DNA of 15,705 bases, from assembly GCA_021734725.1 (NCBI GenBank), contig JAIPIM010000053.1:1-15705 (forward strand), written 5' to 3'. Positions 6,413-14,793 of the stretch are shown piece after piece. This stretch comes from Minisyncoccota bacterium (lineage in GTDB: Bacteria > Verrucomicrobiota > Lentisphaeria > Oligosphaerales > MVZH01). The stretch's first letter is position 1. The number at the start of each line of letters is the position of its first letter. The position numbers were made by a program, and so were the translations under genes. The notes under the pieces were generated by a model. That model was not told the DNA's origin. It did no database searches and worked only from the letters and a program-made list of their open reading frames with translations.

Positions 6413-9400
6413 TTACTCGAGTGTCATGTGGAGAAGTGCGAGGTCATGCTTGGCGATGTCGAGTGATACTTGGTTGTTCTTCACCGGGATCGGCTCGCCA
6501 GTTTCCTGGTTGATTGTTTGCTGGATACCGGAGGCATTCAGTTCCGTCATGTTGAGAGTTATCTCATAGGTTCCTGCTTTGCCCAGGTTGCCTATGACGA
6601 GGAGTAATTCGTTGTCTGCTTCGTGAACTGTAACCATCAGGTTTTCCGGGGCATCGAGGATATGACGGTTGTTCCAATAGAAATGAGTGTGAGTCTTGCG
6701 TCCTTCCATGAACTCCAGCATACGATCTCTGACCGCGATTGCGGTTGCACTGTCCACGTGTGCGTAGACAAAGAAGTGGTGCGGCAGCGTCATGGCCAGG
6801 AACGTTCTGGTGAGCCTGGCTTTTTCTACGGGATCCTTGTCGACGCCGGCCACGCCGCCGAGGACAACGGGTATGGTACCGGTCTGCTGTCCTGTGTTGA
6901 CTGCTCTTATATAGCCCGGCGTAAATTTCTCCTGGCAATCTGCTCCGCCGTACTTCCATTCCCACCCCAGATTTGCCTGTGCGAAGGAGAGCATGGGAAG
7001 AGTGTTGCCATTGGTCATGTGCACGTATACAAAGGGATCCATTCCCTTTTCGACCATCATGGCGGCCAGTCTTTTTACCAGCTGTCGTGTTCTCGAAAGT
7101 ATACCCAGATTCGGGTGCACCTCTCCGTCATCGCCGATGTATCCTTCGCCCATGGGCCAGGTATACTTGGCTGTGGCAAACGAGTTATCCACATAGATGC
7201 CGCGCATACCATGGTCGATCATTTTGGCGGCATACCACACCGCATAGTCGCGGAAGGATTGTGAGCAATTCATCGGTCTCTGAAACTGCCATTCGTCGCC
7301 GTAGACCTCGTGCTCGGGAAGGTGTCCTGTCCCAGCGGCGGCGACAGAATATGGAATGAGCCGGCAATCCTCACTTCCCTGTTCGTGCATGTCTCGTGCG
7401 CGATAGAAACCGCTTTTGACATGGTGGCGGACATACTTTTCCGACGCCCGATGATTGAGGGGGCCGGGGTGGTCCATGACCTTTTTCACCCAGGCATCCA
7501 CGAAAGCATCATCGATGGTTCCAGTTTTTTGAGTTTCAACGAGCTTATCGATCAATGACCAGTCTTGATCCAAGGGGTAGCGACTTGCCCATCCGTAATG
7601 GAAGCCTGCTGAAGCAGTCCACAGGATTGTGTACTTTGTTCGTCCGGGGTAATCGAAATTGAATACCTTTTCTTTCCATCCTTCGGGCATGGGTTTGACG
7701 GGGGACGCCATGAGCGCGAACTCGATGTGGCGTTTCCTGTCGAGCGTCAGGGGGCCGTTTAAGATGTTCACTCGGATCATGACTTCTCCATCGTTCCTTA
7801 CCAGCTCTACCGCGGAGCGTGTATCCGAATGAACCCAGTCCTTATCCCAGTCCGCCACCCAGCAGATTCCGCGGCGTTCCTGGCCGATCCAGATATAGGG
7901 TATGAAATTGTCGATGCGTGGTTGGGGAATTCTTCTGCTCTCAAAAACAACCCCGTTTCCCGCGGGTATGATACCGGCGGGGTTTGCGCGTATGTGTTCG
8001 CCCACCGCATGAAAGAGTTGTGCTATGTCATCTTTCACGGGTATATCAAGGGCCATGCTGTCTATACTCTTTGCCGTGGCCTTGGGGGTTATGCTCAAAC
8101 GCAGCGTAAGCAGCCCGTCGTACTCAACGGTGCCGACCGACGTTATATCCATTATCTCGTTTGCGGCGGATGCTTTAAAGCGGACCGTGTGCGGTTGCAT
8201 CTCTTCGAACTCCACCGGTGCTGTTTCTTTCCATTCCACGGGTTGCCCGTCGGCAACCATTGTCAAGCTTATTGGCCTGCTCAGTATATCTTTTTCCAGG
8301 CTGGTCACTTGCGCGGGCAGCCCAAGGGGGCCCAGGCGATAGGTCCGCAGGATGCAGCTGACTTCATTTTTCGAGACATTCAGGGGGGTAAACGGTGGTA
8401 TGATTACATTACTTTTACCCAACTCGTTGTTTGCCCATTCATAATGTTTCACCACAATGTCTTTTGAGAGCAGACGGTGTTCTGTTTTGTCCGATTCTTC
8501 CCTACGCAGGAACGCCCGATACGTTCCCTGCTCAAGCTCTGGCAGGGCCATTACCTTGCGGATCCGCACCGTTTTTGCATCGGTTTTATTCCAATCCTTT
8601 TCTGCAATGGTGTACGAGGCGATCACTGCCTCCTCATCCTGGCCTTGCAGGACGATTTTCAAAGGGGGGCCGCTTGCGGTGTCCGGTTCGGCGATTGCTT
8701 CAAAGACAAGTGAGTTGATGGTTGGGAACCAGGAGATTTTGCCGTCGATGCTTTCTTGTCCGAGTGCCTGCTTTGCGACTTCCGCGGGGGTCAGTGTCCG
8801 GGAGAATATTTTCAGTTCGTCAATCGCCTGTCCGGCACCGCCTATGAGAAAAGGACTCAGTTCGTCACTTTTCAACTGTCGTTCAAACGTGGTCTGGCCC
8901 AGCTTCTTGCCATCCAGAAACAGCTCGGCACCGTCTTCGCGGATATTTGCGCATATATGGAACCACTTGCCTTGCTGCCACGGAAAACCGGCGCCGATGT
9001 GTCCGTCTCGAATACCGGGGAAATGGTGAAAAAAGAAGAGGAGGAGGCCATAGACCGAATCTTGGATGCCCAGGTAGCCGTTCCCTTTAAATTGTGTGCG
9101 CCAGAACGTTGTATACGAATGGTTGTGCGAGGGCTCAGCGTCGCTGGATGGCGGCCTTCTGTCTCGGAACACTTTTACCCAGAACGAGACGGCCCCCGGG
9201 ATTGGAAGATTACGCTGGTTGTCGTACAGCAGGCGCGCGTTTTCTTTGAAGTAGACGGCCTGTCCTTTTATGCCGTCGATAAAGTCGTAGTTTCCTTCCG
9301 CCTCCACTGGTTTTTTCTTGCCTTTTGCAACGGTTGGCAGAACGGTTTTTTTGTCGAAGGGGAGATAGAATGCGAGGTCGGCCTCGGGGAGAGTCCAGAG

Positions 9401-10396
9401 TTTATCGGGTTTGGGGGTCAAGACCACGGTTCGCTGGTACGCTGTTTGGTTTGTCTCCGCGTCGGTTACTTGAACGGTCAGGACTTCTCTGCCGGCCATG
9501 GTTTCACGCAGCGGGATCCGTACCGTTTTCGATGCCTTGCCGGACAGGGAAACCGTTTTCTGTTCGTCAACCAGGGTTTTGTTTCCCGCAAGAATCTTGA
9601 CGTCCAGCAATGCGCTCAGGCTGGTCTCGCGGGGATTATAGAGATTTATAGGCAAATCCCTCTCGCCATCGGGGGAGGTTCTCGGGGTATCGATTCTCAC
9701 GGCACACGATTCTTGGTCCAGGCGAATAGCTGCCATTGACTGTGTATCGCCAAAGTGGACGGCCTGTGGTACGGCTGCCTGGTTCCACGGGTTTTTCCAA
9801 TTACGCACCAAGCGTATTTTCCACGTGGCTGGGAGAATCAGCTCTTCCACGCCAAGGTCTGTCAGAGGGATAGCCAGTTCCAAGTACCAGTAGTCGTCAT
9901 CCGTGCTGCTTGCCCAACAGATATCCGGATGCCATGTTGCCGCGGGCAGGCCATACCCCGGTTCATGGTGCCGACGATACGACATTCCTGTGGAGTTGAC
10001 GATCAGCTGGAAGTATCCTTTTCCTTTCGGTCCATCAAGGCTTCTTCCTTTGTCCGGCGGAACGACCCAGAGTTCGACCGAATCGTCCATGACCACCTCA
10101 ACGCCATCTCGTTTCACATTCGTGATGAGTTGACCGGTCGGCGGCATTTGCGTCCGAAACGCGACATATAGATTTTCCCTGTCATACCCGAACCAGGCTT
10201 GGCCCTCTCTAGGTTCGACGGGGTTGCCAAGGCCATGGAAACTGGTGCTTCCCCGCCATTCGTCTGACGTCATGTGTCCGTCAATGTTGGGAGCTGCCGG
10301 CATTCGGGGCAACCTTGCTTCAGGATATGGAGTGTCTTGGGCTGAAACAATGCCTGCTGCCAGTAAAAGGGTGATCACCAGGGCGTTTCTATGCAT
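6413..10396 (-). CDS. Secreted multidomain glycoside-hydrolase-like protein (CBM9-like, LamG-like, GH123/DUF6067-like)
   Basis: The 1327-residue product starts with a signal peptide (MHRNALVITLLLAAGIVSA). Residues about 30-235 resemble the CBM9/DOMON-like fold (PNIDGHMTSDEW, AWFGYDRENLYVAFR, DDSVELWV, WYLELAIPL). A beta-sandwich linker follows. Residues about 340-545 resemble LamG/concanavalin A-like domains (LAFYLPFD, GAVSFWVKV, GKWFHICANIREDGAELFLDG, IDELKIFSRTLT). Residues about 670-1240 resemble DUF6067/GH123-type modules: an N-terminal beta region, then a barrel-like part with FHYGWASRYPL, GIYVDN (Asp1070) and NLGWEWKYGG, then a C-terminal beta-sandwich. These families occur in large secreted hydrolases of PVC bacteria. 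Catalytic residues and substrate are inference only. The ATG at 10396 has AGGAG 10 bp upstream. The gene is read from its own promoter and lies 146 bp ahead of the regulator gene on the same strand. Confidence 0.9.
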   Translation of the reverse strand: MHRNALVITLLLAAGIVSAQDTPYPEARLPRMPAAPNIDGHMTSDEWRGSTSFHGLGNPVEPREGQAWFGYDRENLYVAFRTQMPPTGQLITNVKRDGVEVVMDDSVELWVVPPDKGRSLDGPKGKGYFQLIVNSTGMSYRRHHEPGYGLPAATWHPDICWASSTDDDYWYLELAIPLTDLGVEELILPATWKIRLVRNWKNPWNQAAVPQAVHFGDTQSMAAIRLDQESCAVRIDTPRTSPDGERDLPINLYNPRETSLSALLDVKILAGNKTLVDEQKTVSLSGKASKTVRIPLRETMAGREVLTVQVTDAETNQTAYQRTVVLTPKPDKLWTLPEADLAFYLPFDKKTVLPTVAKGKKKPVEAEGNYDFIDGIKGQAVYFKENARLLYDNQRNLPIPGAVSFWVKVFRDRRPPSSDAEPSHNHSYTTFWRTQFKGNGYLGIQDSVYGLLLFFFHHFPGIRDGHIGAGFPWQQGKWFHICANIREDGAELFLDGKKLGQTTFERQLKSDELSPFLIGGAGQAIDELKIFSRTLTPAEVAKQALGQESIDGKISWFPTINSLVFEAIAEPDTASGPPLKIVLQGQDEEAVIASYTIAEKDWNKTDAKTVRIRKVMALPELEQGTYRAFLRREESDKTEHRLLSKDIVVKHYEWANNELGKSNVIIPPFTPLNVSKNEVSCILRTYRLGPLGLPAQVTSLEKDILSRPISLTMVADGQPVEWKETAPVEFEEMQPHTVRFKASAANEIMDITSVGTVEYDGLLTLRLSITPKATAKSIDSMALDIPVKDDIAQLFHAVGEHIRANPAGIIPAGNGVVFESRRIPQPRIDNFIPYIWIGQERRGICWVADWDKDWVHSDTRSAVELVRNDGEVMIRVNILNGPLTLDRKRHIEFALMASPVKPMPEGWKEKVFNFDYPGRTKYTILWTASAGFHYGWASRYPLDQDWSLIDKLVETQKTGTIDDAFVDAWVKKVMDHPGPLNHRASEKYVRHHVKSGFYRARDMHEQGSEDCRLIPYSVAAAGTGHLPEHEVYGDEWQFQRPMNCSQSFRDYAVWYAAKMIDHGMRGIYVDNSFATAKYTWPMGEGYIGDDGEVHPNLGILSRTRQLVKRLAAMMVEKGMDPFVYVHMTNGNTLPMLSFAQANLGWEWKYGGADCQEKFTPGYIRAVNTGQQTGTIPVVLGGVAGVDKDPVEKARLTRTFLAMTLPHHFFVYAHVDSATAIAVRDRMLEFMEGRKTHTHFYWNNRHILDAPENLMVTVHEADNELLLVIGNLGKAGTYEITLNMTELNASGIQQTINQETGEPIPVKNNQVSLDIAKHDLALLHMTLE

Positions 10397-10477
10397 GGTT
10401 GGGGGCTCTCCTGGATTGTCTTTGTTGCATGTTTTCTGCGGGCTTGCGCAGTGTGAGTGTGTGTGAAATCCAGGAAT

Positions 10478-10506
10478 AGAATAACTGATCTATTAATCGG
10501 TGGCAA
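10478..10506 (-). promoter_or_regulatory. Putative sigma70-type promoter of the hydrolase gene
   Basis: On the minus strand TTGCCA (10501-10506, 5 of 6 consensus) and TATTCT (10478-10483, 4 of 6) have a 17-bp spacer. The predicted start near 10471 gives a leader of about 75 nt before the ATG at 10396. Confidence 0.5.
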
Positions 10507-10514
10507 CCATTGAT
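10496..10514. promoter_or_regulatory. Candidate operator, interrupted dyad over the hydrolase -35 box
   Basis: ATCGGTGGCAACCATTGAT is a 19-bp dyad: ATC and TGG pair with CCA and GAT around a 3-bp centre, with two mismatched positions per arm. It covers the -35 box, the usual place for a repressor. It does not match the TATTAATAT palindromes before the regulator gene, so a different factor, or a degenerate site, must be considered. Confidence 0.4.
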
Positions 10515-10839
10515 ATTAGTTTTAATCTTCTAAAAGTAATAAATAAAGTGCCGGTATGCGAGCGGATGATGCTGCCGGCCAGCGACCGTGCTGAAACCGG
10601 TGCCGATTTTCACGCCGCCAACCGTCGACAGGCTTCTGGTCCACTCGCATTTTGTTTTTTTGTGAAGTATATTTCTGGCTTTTGTAAAGCCCGTTTGGTG
10701 CCTGTCGGAGTTCGGAGTTTGTGTGCAGTGAAGGCATGGGGTGACGCGACAGACCGCGCCACGCGGATCCATTATTTTGAACGCACAGTTGAATGGCAGC
10801 AGGACGCCACCAAGGTCACCCTGACTGCCCAGGCCAGAC

Positions 10840-13800
10840 ATGACGACATCGATTGATCATTATCTAAAGGAGCTTGCGGGACCATCCAGCTGGCAGAACG
10901 GACGCCAGGCATTTGAGAAGGGCGCCGTGTTGGATCTGCGCAAGAGTGGTAAGGTTTTCGAGGCACGCGTGGCCAATGTGCATGGCCGCTTTGAACGTGT
11001 GACCATTCGCGCGAAGAAGAATGGCTTTGAAACGCGCTGTTCCTGCCCTTGGAAGGCCTCGTTGTTCTGTGAGCATACAGTGGCGAGCCTTCTGCAATTT
11101 GAGGAAGAGATTCCCGGTGTTGAGCGTCGCCTCGCGGCTATGGTGCCGGACTATGACCGTGGTCCAGCGGAAGCCGCGGTGCAGGACGGGGAGAAGGGTG
11201 GCGCGGTCCGCCCGGGTCGTCGTGACCCGGAAGGGGGGCAGTCCTTGCGTCGCATGCTTACGCAGGCAAGTATGCGCGGTCGTGTTGAGGCCTATATCCA
11301 TGGACGTGCCCCCTCACTTGACAGTCGTTGGGCGCGTTTGGAGCTTCGTGTGGATCTGGTCTACGACAAGCGCAAGTACTCAGCCAGCAACATCAAGCGA
11401 TTGGTTGAGATTGGCAGTGGAGCAGGCGGGATGCGGCTTACCGACTTTGGCCTGCAAGAGCAGCAGATGATGCGCTTTCTTCTGGCGCACGCGGAGCCTG
11501 TGGGGACGCGTTATGTGCTTCATTCGCATAATGTTGCGGATCTTTTTCACTGTCTCACGGGATTCCCCTCGCTTCATTGCGGCAACGGTCGCTTGCACAT
11601 TCATCCTGAGCACGCTGAATTAGTCCTTGTTACGGCGAGCAATAACAATCATTACGAGATTTCTCCCCGTTTCCAGCTCTTGTCCCATGGGTTGCTGCCC
11701 ACCAAGGAACTCAAGGTTATTGTAGGGCGCGGCGGGAGTTGGATTGGTGTTGGCGCCGATTACTGGTGGCTGCCCGGCATTTCCGACGGGAGCTGGATGC
11801 GCGGTTTTCTTTCCGGCGAGGTTCTGTCTGTTGCCCCTGACGACTTGGGACGGCTCAGCAAAGCTTGTCAGGAGCGGCGTATACCGGCGCGTGTTGTTCC
11901 GGACGGGGATGTTGTCGAACTGCACGCTTCTTTAGGCCGTTGTCGTCCGGTTCTGACTCTGGACTGGCGTGAGAGCGGCATCATCGCCCGGCTTGAATTT
12001 GAATATGGCGGTAAGCGGGTGGATTCCAGTGGGCCGGATGTCCTTTGGGAGCGAAAGCGATTCATATCGCGTGACACCGAGGCGGAGGCTTCAGCTGTAA
12101 ATACGTTGAAGGGGATTGGTTTCGGCCGTGTTCCGGGGAAGCGCGATACCTTTGCCATAAAAGATCCGGAGCAGCTCTGGACATGCGTGAACAACGGATT
12201 CCGTGACTTGGGGGACGAATGGCAGGTTTATTACTCGAGTCGTTTTTCGCGCAATCGTGCTGCCAGCGGTGCGTTGGATATGGCGGTGCGGACCGCGACG
12301 GACGAGACTCGTTGGTTCGAACTTGAGTGCGAGCTGAAGACCGAAGCCGGCCAGTTGCTGGACATCGACAAAGTGCTTGACGCACTGCATAGTAACTCAC
12401 GCCTGATCAGGCTGGAGACGGGTGCGCTCGTGGAAATTCCCGATTCACTCAGGGAGTCTCTGAGTCTTCTCCTCGGGCGGGCTGAAGACAGGCAGAGCAA
12501 TCGCTTTAGATTTGGCAAGAGCGTGGCCGTCCCTGTAAACCGGGCGATTGGCGACTTTTGTTCCGACCGAGAAGCTGCGTGGCAGACTGTCTGCAAGCGG
12601 CTGGCCGAACCCGTCCCCGAGGAGGAACTGCAAATCCCGGGGACACTTGACGCTGTGTTACGGAATTACCAGAAGGAGGGAGTTGCCTGGCTGGCAATGC
12701 TTGAAGAATGTGGATTCCACGGAATTCTGGCTGATGAAATGGGGCTCGGCAAAACCATTCAGGCGCTGACTGCCATTGCGCGGCGCAAGCAAAACAATGC
12801 TACTGGCGCGCCCTCTCTTGTCGTGTGTCCCACCAGCCTTGTCGAGAACTGGTTGGTGGAAGCCAATCGTTTTGCTCCCGCAGTTAAGACGGTGGCAATC
12901 CATGGCAGTGAGCGGCACGAGACTATTTCGGAGGTGTCACGTTTTGATTTGGTTGTGACCTCGTATGCGCTGTTGCGGCGGGATGTGAAAGCCTATGCGG
13001 ATGTCGCGTTCGATTATTTAATCCTAGATGAAGCGCAGCATATCAAGAACCCGGATACTGTCAATGCTCGAACCTGTAAGGCATTGAAGAGCGAGCACCG
13101 TCTTATTCTCACGGGGACACCTGTGGAGAATGCATTGCACGAAGTGTGGTCTCTGTTCGATTTTCTGCTGCCGGGTATGCTGGGGACACGACGGCAATTT
13201 CGTGAAGAGTATGAATTGCCGAGTGCCAACGGCCACGGACAACAGACATATGCCGAACTGGCTGCGCAAATCCGGCCGTTCATTCTACGGCGGACCAAGC
13301 GTGAGGTCTGCCGGGAGTTGCCTCCGAAAATGGAGCAGGTCGTGTATTGTGAATTGCACGAAGGACAGCGTCAGCTCTACAACGACATTATGGCAGCCGG
13401 GGGGGAGCTTTTGCGCCGTGCACGCGAAGACGGATGGCAAACCAGCCGGTTCGAAATTCTCAGTCTGTTGTTGCGGTTGCGCCAAGTATGTTGCGACCCT
13501 TCACTTCTTCCGACCGAGCTGCAACCTGTTGGCATTGGTCCTCTGCCTTCCGCGAAGGGCGATTTGTTGAAGGAAATTATGCTTCAGGCTATGGACAGTA
13601 ATAGCCGCATGCTCATCTTCAGTCAATTCACTGGGGTCTTGAAAACTCTCAGGGCGTGGCTGGATGAGCAGGGCATAGCTTATGAATACCTGGATGGGTC
13701 GACAAAAAACCGGTTGGAGCGTGTGAAACGGTTTAATGCTGACTCGGGGATTCCTGTTTTTCTGATTAGTCTGAAGGCAGGGGGGACGGGGCTGAATTTG

Positions 13801-14085
13801 ACCGGGGCCGATACCGTGATTCACTATGACCAGTGGTGGAATCCCATGGTTGAAGATCAGGCTACTGACAGGACCCATCGTATTGGACAGAATAAGACGG
13901 TTACCTCCATAAAGCTTGTGGCAAGGCACACTGTCGAAGAGAAAATCCTTGAGTTGCAGGCTGAAAAACGTGACTTGTTCAATCAATTGCTTGGCGGTGC
14001 GGCGGGACGATTAGGCGAATTGAAGCCTGAAGACTTCGAGTTTCTATTGTCCGATTCGTCTTCCGCGGAAACAGCGGTAGAGTAA
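10840..14085 (+). CDS. SWIM zinc-finger SNF2-family DNA helicase/ATPase
   Basis: The 1081-residue product begins with a SWIM zinc finger (Cys67, Cys69, Cys77, His79; C-x-C-x7-C-x-H), a DNA- or protein-binding module. A long middle region (about 90-600) is typical of bacterial SWIM/SNF2 proteins but not assignable by eye. The SNF2 ATPase core starts near 608 with Walker A DEMGLGKT (Lys638), Walker B DEAQ (730-733) and LTGTP (757-761). The C-terminal helicase lobe has IFSQFTGVL, GGTGLNLTGAD, DQWWNP and motif VI TDRTHRIGQ (1009-1017). All core motifs are intact, so it should hydrolyse ATP and translocate on double-stranded DNA, perhaps remodelling protein-DNA complexes; the precise role is unknown. 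The ATG at 10840 has only a weak AGG upstream; an in-frame stop at 10822 excludes a longer ATG start. It transcribes away from the glycan locus and is probably unrelated. Confidence 0.96.
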   Translation: MTTSIDHYLKELAGPSSWQNGRQAFEKGAVLDLRKSGKVFEARVANVHGRFERVTIRAKKNGFETRCSCPWKASLFCEHTVASLLQFEEEIPGVERRLAAMVPDYDRGPAEAAVQDGEKGGAVRPGRRDPEGGQSLRRMLTQASMRGRVEAYIHGRAPSLDSRWARLELRVDLVYDKRKYSASNIKRLVEIGSGAGGMRLTDFGLQEQQMMRFLLAHAEPVGTRYVLHSHNVADLFHCLTGFPSLHCGNGRLHIHPEHAELVLVTASNNNHYEISPRFQLLSHGLLPTKELKVIVGRGGSWIGVGADYWWLPGISDGSWMRGFLSGEVLSVAPDDLGRLSKACQERRIPARVVPDGDVVELHASLGRCRPVLTLDWRESGIIARLEFEYGGKRVDSSGPDVLWERKRFISRDTEAEASAVNTLKGIGFGRVPGKRDTFAIKDPEQLWTCVNNGFRDLGDEWQVYYSSRFSRNRAASGALDMAVRTATDETRWFELECELKTEAGQLLDIDKVLDALHSNSRLIRLETGALVEIPDSLRESLSLLLGRAEDRQSNRFRFGKSVAVPVNRAIGDFCSDREAAWQTVCKRLAEPVPEEELQIPGTLDAVLRNYQKEGVAWLAMLEECGFHGILADEMGLGKTIQALTAIARRKQNNATGAPSLVVCPTSLVENWLVEANRFAPAVKTVAIHGSERHETISEVSRFDLVVTSYALLRRDVKAYADVAFDYLILDEAQHIKNPDTVNARTCKALKSEHRLILTGTPVENALHEVWSLFDFLLPGMLGTRRQFREEYELPSANGHGQQTYAELAAQIRPFILRRTKREVCRELPPKMEQVVYCELHEGQRQLYNDIMAAGGELLRRAREDGWQTSRFEILSLLLRLRQVCCDPSLLPTELQPVGIGPLPSAKGDLLKEIMLQAMDSNSRMLIFSQFTGVLKTLRAWLDEQGIAYEYLDGSTKNRLERVKRFNADSGIPVFLISLKAGGTGLNLTGADTVIHYDQWWNPMVEDQATDRTHRIGQNKTVTSIKLVARHTVEEKILELQAEKRDLFNQLLGGAAGRLGELKPEDFEFLLSDSSSAETAVE

Positions 14086-14101
14086 GTTCATGAAGCCGTG
14101 A

Positions 14102-14203
14102 GAAAACAACCGGCAAAAAGGACTTTTATCTTGCATGCAAACAAGTTACACAAGAACAGGGCCTTAACCCGTTGGGTAACGGGCATTTTTGCCGGTTGTT
14201 TTC
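14102..14203. repeat. Perfect 18-bp inverted repeat enclosing a 66-bp spacer
   Basis: GAAAACAACCGGCAAAAA (14102-14119) is the exact reverse complement of 14186-14203. The spacer holds a 10-bp palindrome TTGCATGCAA (14131-14140) and an intrinsic-terminator hairpin (14168-14183). No target-site duplication is evident beside the arms. It could be a folded 3' UTR element, a bidirectional transcription end or a miniature inverted-repeat element. Confidence 0.85.
14168..14190 (+). terminator. Intrinsic terminator downstream of the SNF2 helicase gene
   Basis: CCCGTT-GGGT-AACGGG forms a 6-bp, mostly GC stem with a 4-nt loop, followed by CA and TTTTT. It lies 83 bp after the helicase stop. The T-tract is also the start of the right arm of the 18-bp inverted repeat, so outer pairing could compete for the U-tract. 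Confidence 0.7.
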
Positions 14204-14257
14204 CCGCAGGGGATTTTCCGTAGCACTGCATCTGCTTCCAAGCCTGTGCCTTGCGTG

Positions 14258-14263
14258 TATATT
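14258..14263 (+). promoter_or_regulatory. Possible -10 box for the pseudopilin gene
   Basis: TATATT lies 73 bp before the chosen start, with a poor -35 candidate (TTCCAA, 16-bp spacer, at 14236-14241). It is the best promoter-like hexamer in 14204-14335, which otherwise shows nothing I can name. It is a weak call. Confidence 0.2.
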
Positions 14264-14335
14264 CGAGCCGGGAGAACCCATGCCGGTCCTGCCGTGTCTT
14301 ACGCGTTATAGAAACTACTAATGGAGTGTGAAATC

Positions 14336-14785
14336 ATGAAAGATCGCCCCTCAGATGCGCAGATGACGTGTGTTGTGCACCGCTTCACGCTTACCGAAGT
14401 GCTCGTCGTCATGGTTGTTATCGCCATTCTTCTGGCCATTGCCATCGGTACCACACGGCTTGCCTGGCATAAGGCGGAGAACGCGCATATTCGGGCAAAT
14501 ATGAAGAAGCTTGAATTGGCGTTGGACCAGTACAAGCGTGATTGGGGATACTATCCGCAGCAATCGTCTCTGACGGATTTGAACTTTGACCTCAAATCGC
14601 CGTCGGGGGACGATTATTTGGACGAATCCACGAAGCCGTACCGCCAGTCCGGAGAAGGCAGTGAGCCTTTCAGGTATGAATGTCCGGGTACCCATAACAC
14701 GCAGAAATACGACCTTCAGGCACCGGGTGTGGATGGGGACCCAGCTACGGCTGATGACAACATCACGAACTGGGAACGGAATTGA
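14336..14785 (+). CDS. Type II secretion GspG-like major pseudopilin
   Basis: The 149-residue product has a 16-residue leader ending HR, then FTLTEVLVVMVVIAILLAIAIG with Glu at +5, the class III prepilin signal. The helix continues as KAENAHIRANMKKLELALDQYKRDWGYYP, closely matching the GspG spine and its YK-D-G-YP segment. The C-terminus has YDLQAPGVDGDPATADDNITNW, which matches the acidic, calcium-binding GspG end. Length fits GspG. The family forms the pseudopilus of type II secretion or relatives, but no other secretion gene lies next to it, so it is an orphan here. The ATG at 14336 is preferred because GGAG stands 9 bp upstream; the in-frame ATG at 14321 has no such site. It ends 8 bp from the convergent ASKHA gene. 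Arg, not Gly, precedes the cleavage site. Confidence 0.92.
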   Translation: MKDRPSDAQMTCVVHRFTLTEVLVVMVVIAILLAIAIGTTRLAWHKAENAHIRANMKKLELALDQYKRDWGYYPQQSSLTDLNFDLKSPSGDDYLDESTKPYRQSGEGSEPFRYECPGTHNTQKYDLQAPGVDGDPATADDNITNWERN

Positions 14786-14793
14786 TTCCACTT

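Larger units (their letters stand above)
10397..10839. other. Divergent intergenic region between hydrolase and SNF2 helicase genes
   Basis: This 443-bp gap holds the promoter and dyad of the leftward hydrolase gene at 10478-10514. An AT-rich patch (about 10508-10550, with TTGATA on the plus strand) might feed the rightward helicase gene, but I find no convincing -35/-10 pair. A 118-codon plus-strand frame (10500-10856) overlaps the helicase start and has no recognisable family, ribosome binding site or typical composition, so it is not called. I see no RNA gene or mobile element here. Confidence 0.6.

Noticed and set aside
8756..9739. 327-codon plus-strand frame
   Set aside because: It is antisense to the hydrolase gene, whose frame contains clear domains; the plus-strand product shows no known motif.
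10500..10856. 118-codon plus-strand frame before the helicase gene
   Set aside because: It overlaps the promoter and dyad of the hydrolase gene and the start of the helicase gene, lacks a ribosome binding site and has no family resemblance.
10840..14085. Helicase as part of an antiviral defence system
   Set aside because: SNF2 proteins occur in some defence systems, but no methylase, nuclease, phospholipase-D-like or other partner gene is adjacent.
14321..14335. ATG at 14321 as start of the pseudopilin gene
   Set aside because: No ribosome binding site precedes it; GGAG lies between it and the ATG at 14336, which marks the latter as the start.
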